Source: Gemmatimonadota bacterium (GTDB lineage Bacteria > Gemmatimonadota > Gemmatimonadetes > Gemmatimonadales > Gemmatimonadaceae). From it: a stretch of 33,521 nucleotides of DNA. Every line of letters begins with the position of its first letter. Position 1 is the first letter of the stretch. The translations under genes were made by a program, and so were the position numbers. Under the pieces are notes generated by a model. It ran no database searches. It was given only the letters and a program-made list of their open reading frames with translations, and was not told the origin of the DNA. The stretch lies in contig DAIESF010000148.1 in NCBI GenBank assembly GCA_027346425.1, positions 1-33,521 of the forward strand. Direction: 5' to 3'. Shown piece by piece: positions 8,481-19,442 of the stretch.

Positions 8481-9768
8481 TCGCGAAGGCGAGTTCGTCC
8501 GCCTCGAGTTCGAAAGTCTCGAGGGTGGTGACCACGGTTCGTGAAGTGCTCGCGAGCTCGCGCTGATCGGTCATTCGAGCGATCCGCGCGAGTTCGTCGC
8601 GCTCCACCTGGTGTTGCAGCTCGTGATACCCGCGTGCCGTCGCGATCTCCTGCACTTCCTGTCGCACCCGCTCGGCGGTGACCTCGTCACCCAATGCGAG
8701 GTGCGCCGCCGACAGGTGATACAGCGCCTGCGCGTTCTCGAACGGGAGCGCCGAGCCTTCGACGGTGTCGGCGATCGCCCGGGCAACGCGCGAAACGAGT
8801 GCGCGCTCCTCGAGTCGACCGGCCGCCAGGGCGGCGCCACCGAGCGCCGCTAGGCGGACGCGCAGGAGATTGGTGCGCGCTAATGCGGAGATGAAGCCGC
8901 GAAGCCCGGCACGCGGATACCCATACTCCAAGCAGAGCTGCGAAAGGTTGACCAGCGATTCTGCCTCACGCGTCACGTCGCCCAGCGCCAGCCGGAACGC
9001 ATCCCATCCGTGACGGATCGAGGCATCGGTGTCGCCCGTGACGCAGGTGACGATGGTGAGCCCCTGATGCGCGAAGAACTCCAACTCGCGCGACCGGGCA
9101 TTGACGGCCAGGCGGAGTCCGTGCTGGAAAAAGGCCCGCGAGCGCGGATAGTTGCCGCGCACGCGCGCGATGACCCCTCGCCCAAGCGACGTACGGGCGA
9201 GGAGTTCGTCATCCGACGAACGTTCACCGATCGCACTCGCGGTCCGGTACAGTTCATCGGCGGTGTCGAGTTCGCCGAGCTTGCGAGCAATGCGCGCCTG
9301 ATCGGCCGCGAGGAGCCCCCGCTCACGGTCCGCCGCGTCGGCCGCCACCATCCGGGCGAAGCCGATCACCGAGAACGCCACCGAGAGCGCCCCCGACTCT
9401 TCCATCCGAGCGGCGAAGCCCCGGCACGCGCGCGACACGGAATCGGCCCCCACCCGCGTCTCGATCGCCGACAGGCCAGCGATCATCAGCTGGAGATCGG
9501 TGAGGTGCGATTCGTCCTGCGCTGCGGACACCTCGGCGGAGCTTGCCAGGTCGCGCAGCGCGTTCGCCGACTGCAGCGCGAGCTGGTCGCGGACCGCATC
9601 TCCGGCCTTGGAGATGCGCCCCAGACAGTGCGCCAGTAGCAGCCACACGGTATCCGCGTTCCCGAACTCGGAACGGCGATGATGCCGATCGAGATCGGAA
9701 CGATAGGCGTCGAGCGGGTTGAGCGGAGCGAGCATAGGCTCCAACCACCGGGTGGAATTGGGAGGCAA
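8464..9768 (-). CDS. TPR-like helical repeat protein, probable TTG start
   Basis: Helical repeats such as LGELDTADELYRTASAIGERSSDDELLARTSLGRGVIARVRGNYPRSRAFFQHGLRLAVNARSRELEFFAHQGL; TTG start at 9768 preceded by GAGGAGG at 7-nt spacing. Confidence 0.75.
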   Translation of the reverse strand: MPPNSTRWLEPMLAPLNPLDAYRSDLDRHHRRSEFGNADTVWLLLAHCLGRISKAGDAVRDQLALQSANALRDLASSAEVSAAQDESHLTDLQLMIAGLSAIETRVGADSVSRACRGFAARMEESGALSVAFSVIGFARMVAADAADRERGLLAADQARIARKLGELDTADELYRTASAIGERSSDDELLARTSLGRGVIARVRGNYPRSRAFFQHGLRLAVNARSRELEFFAHQGLTIVTCVTGDTDASIRHGWDAFRLALGDVTREAESLVNLSQLCLEYGYPRAGLRGFISALARTNLLRVRLAALGGAALAAGRLEERALVSRVARAIADTVEGSALPFENAQALYHLSAAHLALGDEVTAERVRQEVQEIATARGYHELQHQVERDELARIARMTDQRELASTSRTVVTTLETFELEADELAFATTRLD

Positions 9769-10077
9769 TTATTCGCCTCCTCGGGGGAATACACAAGACC
9801 GTGCCACACGATTGTGTGCAGACCACATGCCCATCCAGCTACTGCACGCAATGTGGAAGTTTATATGTCCACTACCAATTATCGGCAGTTCAACAGCTTA
9901 CACTATCACCTCGCGCAAAATCCATTAGGTCGGCCAGACTCCGCGTGATCGCCGCCTGCAATGTGTCGTGCATCACGTCGTGCATCACGCCATTGCCGCG
10001 ATCGATTCGCCGAGACCCGTCGAGGGCTCAACCGAGCCTCTCCCCGACTCTGGGAAGAGCCGCTTGGCAGCGCCGCC

Positions 10078-10659
10078 TTACCCGTTGTAGATCGCCCCAC
10101 CCACGGCCCGGTATCGCTCCATCAGCTTGCGCGCGTCGTCGCGCAGCGGCCCCGATTCGACCCGGATTCCCCGTCGACGAAGGTAAGCAAAGGTCTCCGG
10201 AAAGACCGGCCCCTCGTCAAACCCCAGCCGCTCCGCATCGTCACGGCGCGCCGCAAAGACGACGCGACGCACCCCGCTCCAAAGGATCGCACCGAGGCAC
10301 ATGGCGCAGGGCTCGCATGAGGTATAGAGCTCGACCAGTTCCCCCCCGTTCCCCCCATCCGCGGGGGCAAGGGAGAATCGCTCCAGTCGAGCGCTCGCCC
10401 GCATCAATGTCACCGTCTCGGCATGGAGCATCGCATTGTTGAGCCGAACGACGGAATTGACCCCAACCGAGAGGAGTCGCCCGCTCGACGCCCCGAAGAT
10501 CGCAGCACCGAAGGGGCCCCCACTCCCCTCCTCCACGTTCCGGGCCGCGAGCTCGACAACGAGGCGCATACGGTCGAGCGCCGTCGGGTACACCGTGCCG
10601 ACTCGCTCTTCCTGCTCACACCATGAGGGAAGTCTAATGATCAGGCGCAACGGCTCCAT
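10078..10659 (-). CDS. Zinc-dependent nucleoside deaminase (cytidine/guanine deaminase superfamily)
   Basis: GGPFGAAIF, HAETVTLMRA, SCEPCAMCLGAILWSGVRRVVFAARRDDAERLGFDEG. The true start may lie downstream (e.g. ATG at 10569). Confidence 0.9.
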   Translation of the reverse strand: MEPLRLIIRLPSWCEQEERVGTVYPTALDRMRLVVELAARNVEEGSGGPFGAAIFGASSGRLLSVGVNSVVRLNNAMLHAETVTLMRASARLERFSLAPADGGNGGELVELYTSCEPCAMCLGAILWSGVRRVVFAARRDDAERLGFDEGPVFPETFAYLRRRGIRVESGPLRDDARKLMERYRAVGGAIYNG

Positions 10660-10671
10660 TGGCGTCGCCGC

Positions 10672-13296
10672 TCAGGGATTATCGAGCGCATTGCGCCCGT
10701 CGACCCCGAAGGTGCGCCGGATACGTACGGTACGCTCGAGTTCATCGGCCGACTGGAGCACCTTGAGTCGCAGGTCGTGCGGGAGGTCGGACCGGCGATC
10801 GAGGAAGGCGCGGACCGCGGTCAGGGCGTCCTGGCTGGTCTGTCCATTTATGAAGCTCCCGATCCAGGAGCCCACGTAGAAGATGCGGCGGTGGCGCTGG
10901 ATCCATGGGAGCGAGTCGAGGGCCGGCGTGAGGTACGGAAGCGTAAGCGCCTGCGACTCAAGGGAATTGAACGCGTCGAGTGATGCGGTGGCCCAGTCCT
11001 CGTTGAGCGTGGCATCGGCGAAGTACCGTCGGAAGTATTCCTGCTTCGTCGCGGTATCGCCACGCGCCGCCCCCGCGACGAAGGCGCGGCGAGCCCCTTC
11101 CGCGGTCCGGTCACGCATCGCTTCGGCCGCCCGCAACGAGTCCGACGCGCCCGCGCCTAACGCCGTGAGGCGCGTGACGATCGCCCACCGCGTGGGGGGG
11201 CGGAGCGGCTCTCCGGCCACTTGGGCGCTGTCGAGCATCGCCACGAGTTGGTCCACCGACGGCTGTGTCGCGGCGACACGGACCCAGGCGTCGAAGTGCG
11301 CCTTCCGGATGCCGTACGTGCTGGCCGTGTCATTCGCCCCACGAAGAAGGGCCCGCTCGACGTCGGGGAGAATCGCATCACGCAGCACCGGTGAGAGATA
11401 CGCCGCCGTGGCCCGGGTGAGGCGTCCGATGATCCCCGAGGCAATCTGCTCGTCACGCTCCGTCGGGAGTTCGCGCAATGCGAGGCGCACGAACCGCTCT
11501 GGCGAGAGGAGTGCCTCACGCACCTGGTCCCACATCGCCCCCCAGAGCATGGCGCGCAGGAATGGGTCGCGCACCGTGCCGATGTCGCGCTCCAGCGCAC
11601 TGAGGCTCCCGGGATCGAGCAGCGTGAGGGCGTAGGCGTAGTCGCGCGAGTTGGCGAAAACGAAGGCCGGGGCAGGTCGTCCGGTGAGTTCCTCCACCAC
11701 GGTCGTGTCACCGGTGATGTTCAGCGGGATGCGTTGCGGTTCTCCCCGGTCGGGCATCACCAGCAGCTCGAGCCGGATGGGCCACGGGCGCTCCCCAGAG
11801 AGTGTGCGCGCGGGGCGCTGCACGATGGCGAAGCGCGCCACCTTTCCGTCGCGCACCTCGAGGCGCTGCTCGAGCACCGGCATCCCGGGGCGCAGGATGT
11901 AGTCGTCTCCCCACGAGGCCAACGATCGCTTGGCTGGAATCGCGATGGCGTTGAGGAGATCGCGCCACGTGGCGTTGCCATACTCATACTGCCTGACGAA
12001 CGCCCGCAGTCCATCCCGGAAGTGCTCGTCGCCCACGAGGTAGTTGAGCTGCTTGAGCACACTCGGCGCCTTGTTATACACTATCGCGCCGTAGTTGCTC
12101 TTGGCCTGGTCGAGATTGCCCAGTCGCTGCCAGACCGGCGTCGTCCCCTCGCTGGCGTCGACGGCGTAGGCGGGGGGCTTGTTACTGAGATAGAACGACT
12201 TCCACGCCTCCGACGACGGGTCGAGCGCATCCTGCATCTTGGCCGCCATGTAGGTGGCGAAGCCCTCCTTGAGCCAGAGGTCGTCGAACCACTTCATCGT
12301 CACCAGGTCGCCGAACCACTGGTGGGCCACTTCGTGGTAGATCGTGGCGGTGCGCCCAATGCGTTGCGGAAGCGTGGGGCGTTCGCGGAAGACAAAACGT
12401 TCCTCGCTGTAGAAAATCGCCCCCGGATGCTCCATCCCCCCGAACGGGAAGGCGGGGGCGAGGACGACGTCGAGCTTCTGGAACGGGAAACGCGTCCCGA
12501 AGTAGTCCTCGAGCCACGTCGCGGCGCGGTCGTTGGCGAGGATGATCGAGTCGGCATCGACGTCGGACAGGCGCGACTTGCGCACGTACAACGTGATCGG
12601 CTTGCGACTCCCCTTGGCCTGCAATTCCACCCAGGGCCCGGCCGCGAAGGCGATCAGGTAGGTGCTGATTGGTTCGCTCTCGCGGAACGTCGTCACCAGG
12701 CCGCGCGACGTCGACTCGGTCCGCAGGCGCGTCCCGTTCGCGACCGCGGTCCAACCGAACGGCGTGGTGAGGGTGAGCGTGACCCTGGCCTTGAGGTCGG
12801 GCTGGTCGAAGCAGGGGAAGAGGAGGTTGGCGTCGGACGGGACGAGCAGCGTGTACAAGTAGGTCGCCGAGTCCGCCGGATCCTTGACGCGGATGATGCT
12901 GGCGCCGGCAGCCGCAATCGGCGTGGCGAAGTCGAAGTCGAGGCGATTGGCGCCCGCGTGCACGGCGCTCGCCGGGATCCGGATGTGGGCGCCGTTGTGA
13001 CGGACGGCACCAAGTACGCGCCCGTTGGCGCTGACGCGTCCGCGGAGCGCCCCGCGGAAGTCGAGGATCACGTCGCCGGCGCGGCGCAGGTCGAAGCGTA
13101 CGGCGACCCGTCCCAGTGCGGAGTCACTCCTGGTCACGTCGAGGACCAGGTCGTACCGCACGTCGCGAATGCGCGCGGCGCGGTGGGTAGCGAGCGCGAG
13201 CGAGACGCCCGGACCGGTGAGCGAATCGCGGCTCCCCTGCGCCTCGACCACGGTCGTGCACAGGAGCAAGGCGGCGAGGAGACGGAGACGTCGCAT
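10672..13296 (-). CDS. M1 family metallopeptidase (aminopeptidase), secreted
   Basis: Signal MRRLRLLAALLLCTTVVEAQG; GGMEHPGAIFY (GXMEN-like); HEVAHQWFGDLVTMKWFDDLWLKEGFATYM (HEXXH-x18-E). ATG at 13296 is preferred over the ORF-track start at 13851. Confidence 0.94.
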   Translation of the reverse strand: MRRLRLLAALLLCTTVVEAQGSRDSLTGPGVSLALATHRAARIRDVRYDLVLDVTRSDSALGRVAVRFDLRRAGDVILDFRGALRGRVSANGRVLGAVRHNGAHIRIPASAVHAGANRLDFDFATPIAAAGASIIRVKDPADSATYLYTLLVPSDANLLFPCFDQPDLKARVTLTLTTPFGWTAVANGTRLRTESTSRGLVTTFRESEPISTYLIAFAAGPWVELQAKGSRKPITLYVRKSRLSDVDADSIILANDRAATWLEDYFGTRFPFQKLDVVLAPAFPFGGMEHPGAIFYSEERFVFRERPTLPQRIGRTATIYHEVAHQWFGDLVTMKWFDDLWLKEGFATYMAAKMQDALDPSSEAWKSFYLSNKPPAYAVDASEGTTPVWQRLGNLDQAKSNYGAIVYNKAPSVLKQLNYLVGDEHFRDGLRAFVRQYEYGNATWRDLLNAIAIPAKRSLASWGDDYILRPGMPVLEQRLEVRDGKVARFAIVQRPARTLSGERPWPIRLELLVMPDRGEPQRIPLNITGDTTVVEELTGRPAPAFVFANSRDYAYALTLLDPGSLSALERDIGTVRDPFLRAMLWGAMWDQVREALLSPERFVRLALRELPTERDEQIASGIIGRLTRATAAYLSPVLRDAILPDVERALLRGANDTASTYGIRKAHFDAWVRVAATQPSVDQLVAMLDSAQVAGEPLRPPTRWAIVTRLTALGAGASDSLRAAEAMRDRTAEGARRAFVAGAARGDTATKQEYFRRYFADATLNEDWATASLDAFNSLESQALTLPYLTPALDSLPWIQRHRRIFYVGSWIGSFINGQTSQDALTAVRAFLDRRSDLPHDLRLKVLQSADELERTVRIRRTFGVDGRNALDNP

Positions 13297-13417
13297 GGGA
13301 GGAGCGTAGTCGAAGGGTTGTGCCCACGGAAGAGCCCGCGCCGAACGCCCCCCACTTCCGGTGCAACGGTCACCAGCGGATCTTGATCCCGCACCTTCTC
13401 TCGCGAGTGAATCGGAT

Positions 13418-15724
13418 ATGCGCATCACGAAGGTCGGCGTGATCGGGGCCGGAGCCATGGGGAGCGGAATCGCGGCGCTGGCCGCGTCGGCGGGACTCCC
13501 GGTGGTGCTGCTCGATATCCCGGGCGCCCCGGACCGCAACGGCGTCGCCAAGGGCGCCCTGCAACGCGCCCTCAAGGCGCGGCCCGCTCCATTCATGGAG
13601 CCCTCACGCGCATCGCTCGTGACCACCGGCAACACCGAGGACCATCTTGACCTCCTGGCCGACTGCGACTGGATCGTCGAGGCGATCATCGAGCAGGTGG
13701 AGCCCAAGCGCGCCCTGTTCGCGCGACTGGAGGGGATCCGCATGGCGGGGGCGATCGTCGCGTCGAACACTTCGGGGATCCCGATGCGACTCCTCACCGA
13801 GGGGCGCAGCGACGACTTCAAGCGGCACTTCCTCGGGACGCACTTCTTCAACCCGCCCCGCTACCTGCATCTGCTGGAGTTGATTCCGACCGACGACACG
13901 GCGGAGGAGGTCGTCGCCACCGTCCGGCAATTCGCCGAGCGGATACTCGGCAAGGGGGTCGTGATCGCCAAGGACGTCCCCGGCTTCATCGCCAACCGTC
14001 TCGGAATCTTCGGGATGGTACGCACGCTGCGGCTGATGGAGGAATTCGACCTGACGATCGACGAGGTCGATGCACTGACGGGGCCACTGATCGGCCGCGC
14101 GAAGTCGGCGACTTTCCGCACCGGTGACATCTCGGGGATCGACGTCCTGTCGCACGTGGCGGCTGGGACGGGTGCAACGACCGGGGAAGACTTCACTCTC
14201 CCCGACTGGGTCGGGGCCCTGGTGGCATCGGGGCGTCTGGGCGACAAGACAGGTTCCGGCTTCTACAAGAAGGAGAAGAAGGAGATCCTGACGCTCGACT
14301 GGAAGACCCTCGACTACCGACCGCAGCAGAAGGTCAGCTTTCCCGAGTTGGCCTTCCTGGAGAAGGCGCCGCTTCACCAGCGGCTGCGGGCCTTCACCAC
14401 CGCCGGAGGGAAGCACGCCGAGTTCGTGCGGTCGCTGCTCCTCACGGTCGGACACTACACCATCGACAAGACGCCGCAGCTTGCGCATGACATCGTGTCG
14501 GTCGACCGGGCCATGGAGTGGGGGTATGCGTGGGAGATGGGTCCCTATCGCCAGATGGACGCGATGGGGCTCGACTTCGTGCGCGCCGGTTTGTCGCAGC
14601 GCGGGCTGGCCGAGCCGGTGCTCCTGCGGAAGGCGCAGGAATCGTTCTACCGCGACCTCAGCAGCGGTCCGCGGCACCTGACGTTCGCCGGCGACTACGC
14701 CCCGATCGAGGGGATCCCCGGGCACATCGACCTCCCTCTCGTCACCCTGCGCAACGGGACGCTGGAACAGAACGAGGGGGCCGCGCTCGTCGATCTCGGC
14801 GACGGGGTGCTCCTCCTGGAGTTCCGCGCCAAGATGAACACGCTGGGCGCCCCGGTGTTGCAGCTGCTGGAGTCGGCCGAGCGCACGATCGCGACGGGGG
14901 GCTACGCGGGGCTCGTCGTCGGCAACGCCGACCCGCGCACCTTCTCGGCGGGGGCCGACCTGGGGGCGGTAGTGCAGGGCGTCACCGCCGGCGAATGGAA
15001 GATGCTGGAAGCGGCGGTGCACACCTTCCAGCAGTCGGTGATGTCGCTTCGGCGCTCACCATTCCCGATCGTCGTCGCCCCGTTCGGATTGGCGTTAGGC
15101 GGGGGGTGCGAGTTCTCCCTCCACGCGGCCCGCGTCCAGGCGCACGCCGAGCTCTACATGGGGCTCGTGGAAGTCGGGGTGGGGCTCCTCCCGGGCGGCG
15201 GCGGGACCAAGGAGCTCCTCTTCCGCTTCACCAAGGAGCTCGAGCGCTACGAGGAGGCCGACCCTTTCGAGGGTGTCAAGCGCGCGTTCAAGCTCATCAC
15301 CATGGCCACGACCAGCACCAGCGCACTCGAGGCGCGCGCGCTCGGTTTCCTGCGCGAGGGCGACCGCATCTCGATGAACCGCGACCGGTTGCTCGCCGAT
15401 GCCAAGGCGCGCGTCCTCGACCTCGCCCCCGATTACGTCGCCCCGGCGCCCATGACGATTCGCGCGTTAGGCAGCGAAGCCATGGGCAACCTGCAGTACG
15501 GCATCTGGGCGATGCGTGAGGCGGGCTACATTACCCCCCACGAGGTGACGATCGCGACGCGCGTAGCCTACGTCCTGTCGGGGGGCGACGGTCCACCGCG
15601 CGACGTGACCGAGCAGGACATCCTCGACCTCGAGCGCGAGGCCTTCCTGTCCCTCCTCGGCACGCGCGAGACGCAGGAGCGCATCATGCACACGCTCAAG
15701 ACCGGCAAGCCGCTTCGCAACTAG
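13418..15724 (+). CDS. fadN: 3-hydroxyacyl-CoA dehydrogenase / enoyl-CoA hydratase fusion (FadN-type domain order)
   Basis: N-terminal GVIGAGAMGSGIAALAASAG; GTHFFNPPRYLHLLELIP; C-terminal crotonase LPFGLALGGGCEF-like segment. HAD-then-ECH order as in Bacillus FadN. Confidence 0.9.
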   Translation: MRITKVGVIGAGAMGSGIAALAASAGLPVVLLDIPGAPDRNGVAKGALQRALKARPAPFMEPSRASLVTTGNTEDHLDLLADCDWIVEAIIEQVEPKRALFARLEGIRMAGAIVASNTSGIPMRLLTEGRSDDFKRHFLGTHFFNPPRYLHLLELIPTDDTAEEVVATVRQFAERILGKGVVIAKDVPGFIANRLGIFGMVRTLRLMEEFDLTIDEVDALTGPLIGRAKSATFRTGDISGIDVLSHVAAGTGATTGEDFTLPDWVGALVASGRLGDKTGSGFYKKEKKEILTLDWKTLDYRPQQKVSFPELAFLEKAPLHQRLRAFTTAGGKHAEFVRSLLLTVGHYTIDKTPQLAHDIVSVDRAMEWGYAWEMGPYRQMDAMGLDFVRAGLSQRGLAEPVLLRKAQESFYRDLSSGPRHLTFAGDYAPIEGIPGHIDLPLVTLRNGTLEQNEGAALVDLGDGVLLLEFRAKMNTLGAPVLQLLESAERTIATGGYAGLVVGNADPRTFSAGADLGAVVQGVTAGEWKMLEAAVHTFQQSVMSLRRSPFPIVVAPFGLALGGGCEFSLHAARVQAHAELYMGLVEVGVGLLPGGGGTKELLFRFTKELERYEEADPFEGVKRAFKLITMATTSTSALEARALGFLREGDRISMNRDRLLADAKARVLDLAPDYVAPAPMTIRALGSEAMGNLQYGIWAMREAGYITPHEVTIATRVAYVLSGGDGPPRDVTEQDILDLEREAFLSLLGTRETQERIMHTLKTGKPLRN

Positions 15725-15745
15725 CCCCGACGGAGACCACCAGAC

Positions 15746-16915
<1,170 letters not shown>

Positions 16916-16988
16916 TCCGGGGGGCGCGGTGCGCACGGGGACGCGCCGGCGCTCGCACCCCAGCCCATGGGGAGCCGCACCGCCGCGG

Positions 16989-17873
16989 TCAGACGCCTCG
17001 TCGTCCCCCGTCGCAGAGGCGGGCAATAGGGAGCGCCCCCTTGCTCCACGCCGAGGCGGTGAACGACGCCGCCTCCGGCCCCATCAACCCCTCGACGCGC
17101 AGCCACGCGGTGCGCGCGTCGCCGGTGAGGCGCAGCTGCCGGCGCCATTCGCGGATCCGATCGACCGTCGCATGATACCCGTCGGTGCTCAGCAGGCGCG
17201 CGCGCCAGAGCTTCCGGGCGATCCCCTCCTGCCGCCGCGCCGGCTCCGCCCCCAGCGCGAATTGCAGCTCGCGGCGGGGCGCCGGGAGCAACGTCGCCAG
17301 CACCGCTCCTTGCGCCGGGGTCAGCGCCGACGCCGGGACGCCGAAGTAATGCCGGCTCGCCGCCTCGATTCCCCACACGCCGTCGCCCCATTCGACCACG
17401 TTGAGGTACAGCTCGAGCTGCCGCTCCTTGGACAGCGTGCGCGACAACTCGTGGGCGAGCAGGTACTCCCGCGCCTTGCGCCGCGGCGTGCGATCGGCGG
17501 AGAGGAAGAGGTTCCTCGCCAGTTGCTGCGAGATTCCGCTCCCGCCGCGCGTGAAGTCGCCCTGGAGCATCCGTCGCATCAGCATGCGCTGCTCCATCCA
17601 GCTCACCGTCCCCTTCCCGAAGAATCGCTCGTCCTCGGCGAGGACCACGGCGCAGGCCGCCACAGGAGACACGTCGGCGAGCGGTACCCAGCGCCGCGAA
17701 CGCACCGGGTGCCCCATTTCGGCCGCCATGTGCATGTAGCTCGTGATGCCGGGCCGGTTCGTGACCAGCGCCTGCACCTGACGGCGGTGCGCGCGTGGCG
17801 TATAGGCCAGGTCGAGGAGGAGGAGTAACATGGCGAGACCCACGAGTCGCGCCGCCATCCGCGCCGCCATCAC
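16989..17873 (-). CDS. mtgA: Monofunctional peptidoglycan glycosyltransferase (GT51)
   Basis: TM helix, then [75 protein letters not shown]. Confidence 0.93.
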   Translation of the reverse strand: MMAARMAARLVGLAMLLLLLDLAYTPRAHRRQVQALVTNRPGITSYMHMAAEMGHPVRSRRWVPLADVSPVAACAVVLAEDERFFGKGTVSWMEQRMLMRRMLQGDFTRGGSGISQQLARNLFLSADRTPRRKAREYLLAHELSRTLSKERQLELYLNVVEWGDGVWGIEAASRHYFGVPASALTPAQGAVLATLLPAPRRELQFALGAEPARRQEGIARKLWRARLLSTDGYHATVDRIREWRRQLRLTGDARTAWLRVEGLMGPEAASFTASAWSKGALPIARLCDGGRRGV

Positions 17874-17910
17874 CGGCGCGCCCCTGTCCTGCCGTCACCC
17901 ACGTCGCTCG

Positions 17911-19440
17911 ATGTCGCTCGCACCACGCTATGCACTCCTCGGCCTGCTGGTCTCGTCGTGTTCGGGGCGCGACCCGTCCATTCCCGCCCTCGACGGTCCC
18001 CTGCTCGCCGACGTCGTCTTTCCGCTCCCCGACACCCCCGTACCGTCCAACGATTCGATCGCGCTCTGGGGCACACTCGGCACGGGGCGTGCCACGCTCG
18101 CGGTTAATGATGCGAAAATCCCGGTCGAACGGAATGGGACGTTCGCGGCATTCGTCGAGGTCCCGCCCGGCCCGTCACCCGTCCTGCGGTTCCTGGCCCG
18201 GCGCGGCGCCGACTCCGTCGTGCGACGAGTCGTGCTGCAGCGCGGGCGTGGCAGCGCCGCGGCAGGCGCCGCCTCGTCCGCACCCGAGGGTGAGCCGAAG
18301 GCGTGGCAGCGTTGGGTCACCATGCGACGCGTCCCCAGCGACACCGCCGACAGCGCCACGCAGTGGCGGCCGATCTACTCGCGATGGCGCCCGGGGGGCG
18401 AACTCGCGATCCCCATCTCACAGGGGGTGCGGCTCTTGTCCGATTCCAGGACCGCGCGTTCGATCCGCCTGCGCCTCGCGCCCGACGTGCATGTCTGGAT
18501 TCCGGCAATCGACGCCGACACCACCGCCGTCGCGCGCGCGTCGCAGCTGCGCGCAGGCGTCCCGACCATCCGCATCGATAGCACCGATGTCGTGGTCAGG
18601 ATTTCCGTCCCCGAGCGCCTGCCGACCACGGTCGAGCTCTCCGCCCACCGCCTACTGTGGACGATCTATGGCGCCACCTGGCCGTCGCGCCCCGCGGCGC
18701 GCGATGGCGACGGCGCGATGGTTCGCCGGATCGTCCCCCGCGACTCGGCGCCGGGGCGAGTGGTGGTGGACATGGGACTGGCGGCGCTCCCGTTAGGCTG
18801 GCGGACCGAATGGCACGACGGGGCCATGCACCTGCGGGTGCGCCGGCCGTTGCCGCGATCCACCTCGCTGCGGGGCCTGATGGTGACGCTCGACCCGGGA
18901 CACCCCCCCGACGGGACGACCGGTCCATCCCGGCTGATGGAAGACTCGGCGACGCTCGCCGTCGCGCAGGTGGCCGCGGCGATGTTGCGCGAACGCGGGG
19001 CCACCGTCTCGCTGACGAGGACCGACCGGAGGGCGCTCTCGCTCGAGGCGCGGGCGGCGATCTCGGAACAGTCGCCGGCGCACCTCTTCATCTCGCTGCA
19101 CCTCAACGCCCCTGGCCCCGGGCGTCCCCCGACGGCGGTCTACGGAACCCAGACGTACTGGATGCACCCGAACGGGCGAGTCCTCGCGCGGTTGCTGCTG
19201 ACGGAGGTCGCGCAGGCCATGGGACATCCGGCGATCGGGATGTACGAAGGCGACTTCGCCGTCCTTCGCCCGGCGTGGCCCGCCGCGGTGCTGGTGGAAG
19301 GGAGCGGGATTGTGCTCCCCAATCGCGAAGCCTTCCTGCGCACCCAGGCCGGCGTGGAGGCCTATGCGCGAGGCATCGTGCGCGGGATCGAGCGATGGAA
19401 CGCGGCACCGGCCGCGCGCGCGCTGCCGGCCATCAACTAG
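17911..19440 (+). CDS. N-acetylmuramoyl-L-alanine amidase (Amidase_3), lipoprotein
   Basis: Lipobox [45 protein letters not shown]. The in-frame upstream start at 17830 is less likely. Confidence 0.88.
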   Translation: MSLAPRYALLGLLVSSCSGRDPSIPALDGPLLADVVFPLPDTPVPSNDSIALWGTLGTGRATLAVNDAKIPVERNGTFAAFVEVPPGPSPVLRFLARRGADSVVRRVVLQRGRGSAAAGAASSAPEGEPKAWQRWVTMRRVPSDTADSATQWRPIYSRWRPGGELAIPISQGVRLLSDSRTARSIRLRLAPDVHVWIPAIDADTTAVARASQLRAGVPTIRIDSTDVVVRISVPERLPTTVELSAHRLLWTIYGATWPSRPAARDGDGAMVRRIVPRDSAPGRVVVDMGLAALPLGWRTEWHDGAMHLRVRRPLPRSTSLRGLMVTLDPGHPPDGTTGPSRLMEDSATLAVAQVAAAMLRERGATVSLTRTDRRALSLEARAAISEQSPAHLFISLHLNAPGPGRPPTAVYGTQTYWMHPNGRVLARLLLTEVAQAMGHPAIGMYEGDFAVLRPAWPAAVLVEGSGIVLPNREAFLRTQAGVEAYARGIVRGIERWNAAPAARALPAIN

Positions 19441-19442
19441 CG

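Noticed and set aside
11734-13386. 550-aa plus-strand ORF opposite the M1 peptidase
   Set aside because: Antisense shadow; the M1 peptidase has the HEXXH-x18-E and GXMEN-type motifs.
13297-13851. N-terminal extension of the M1 peptidase ORF to 13851
   Set aside because: It overlaps fadN on the opposite strand, and a canonical signal peptide begins at ATG 13296.
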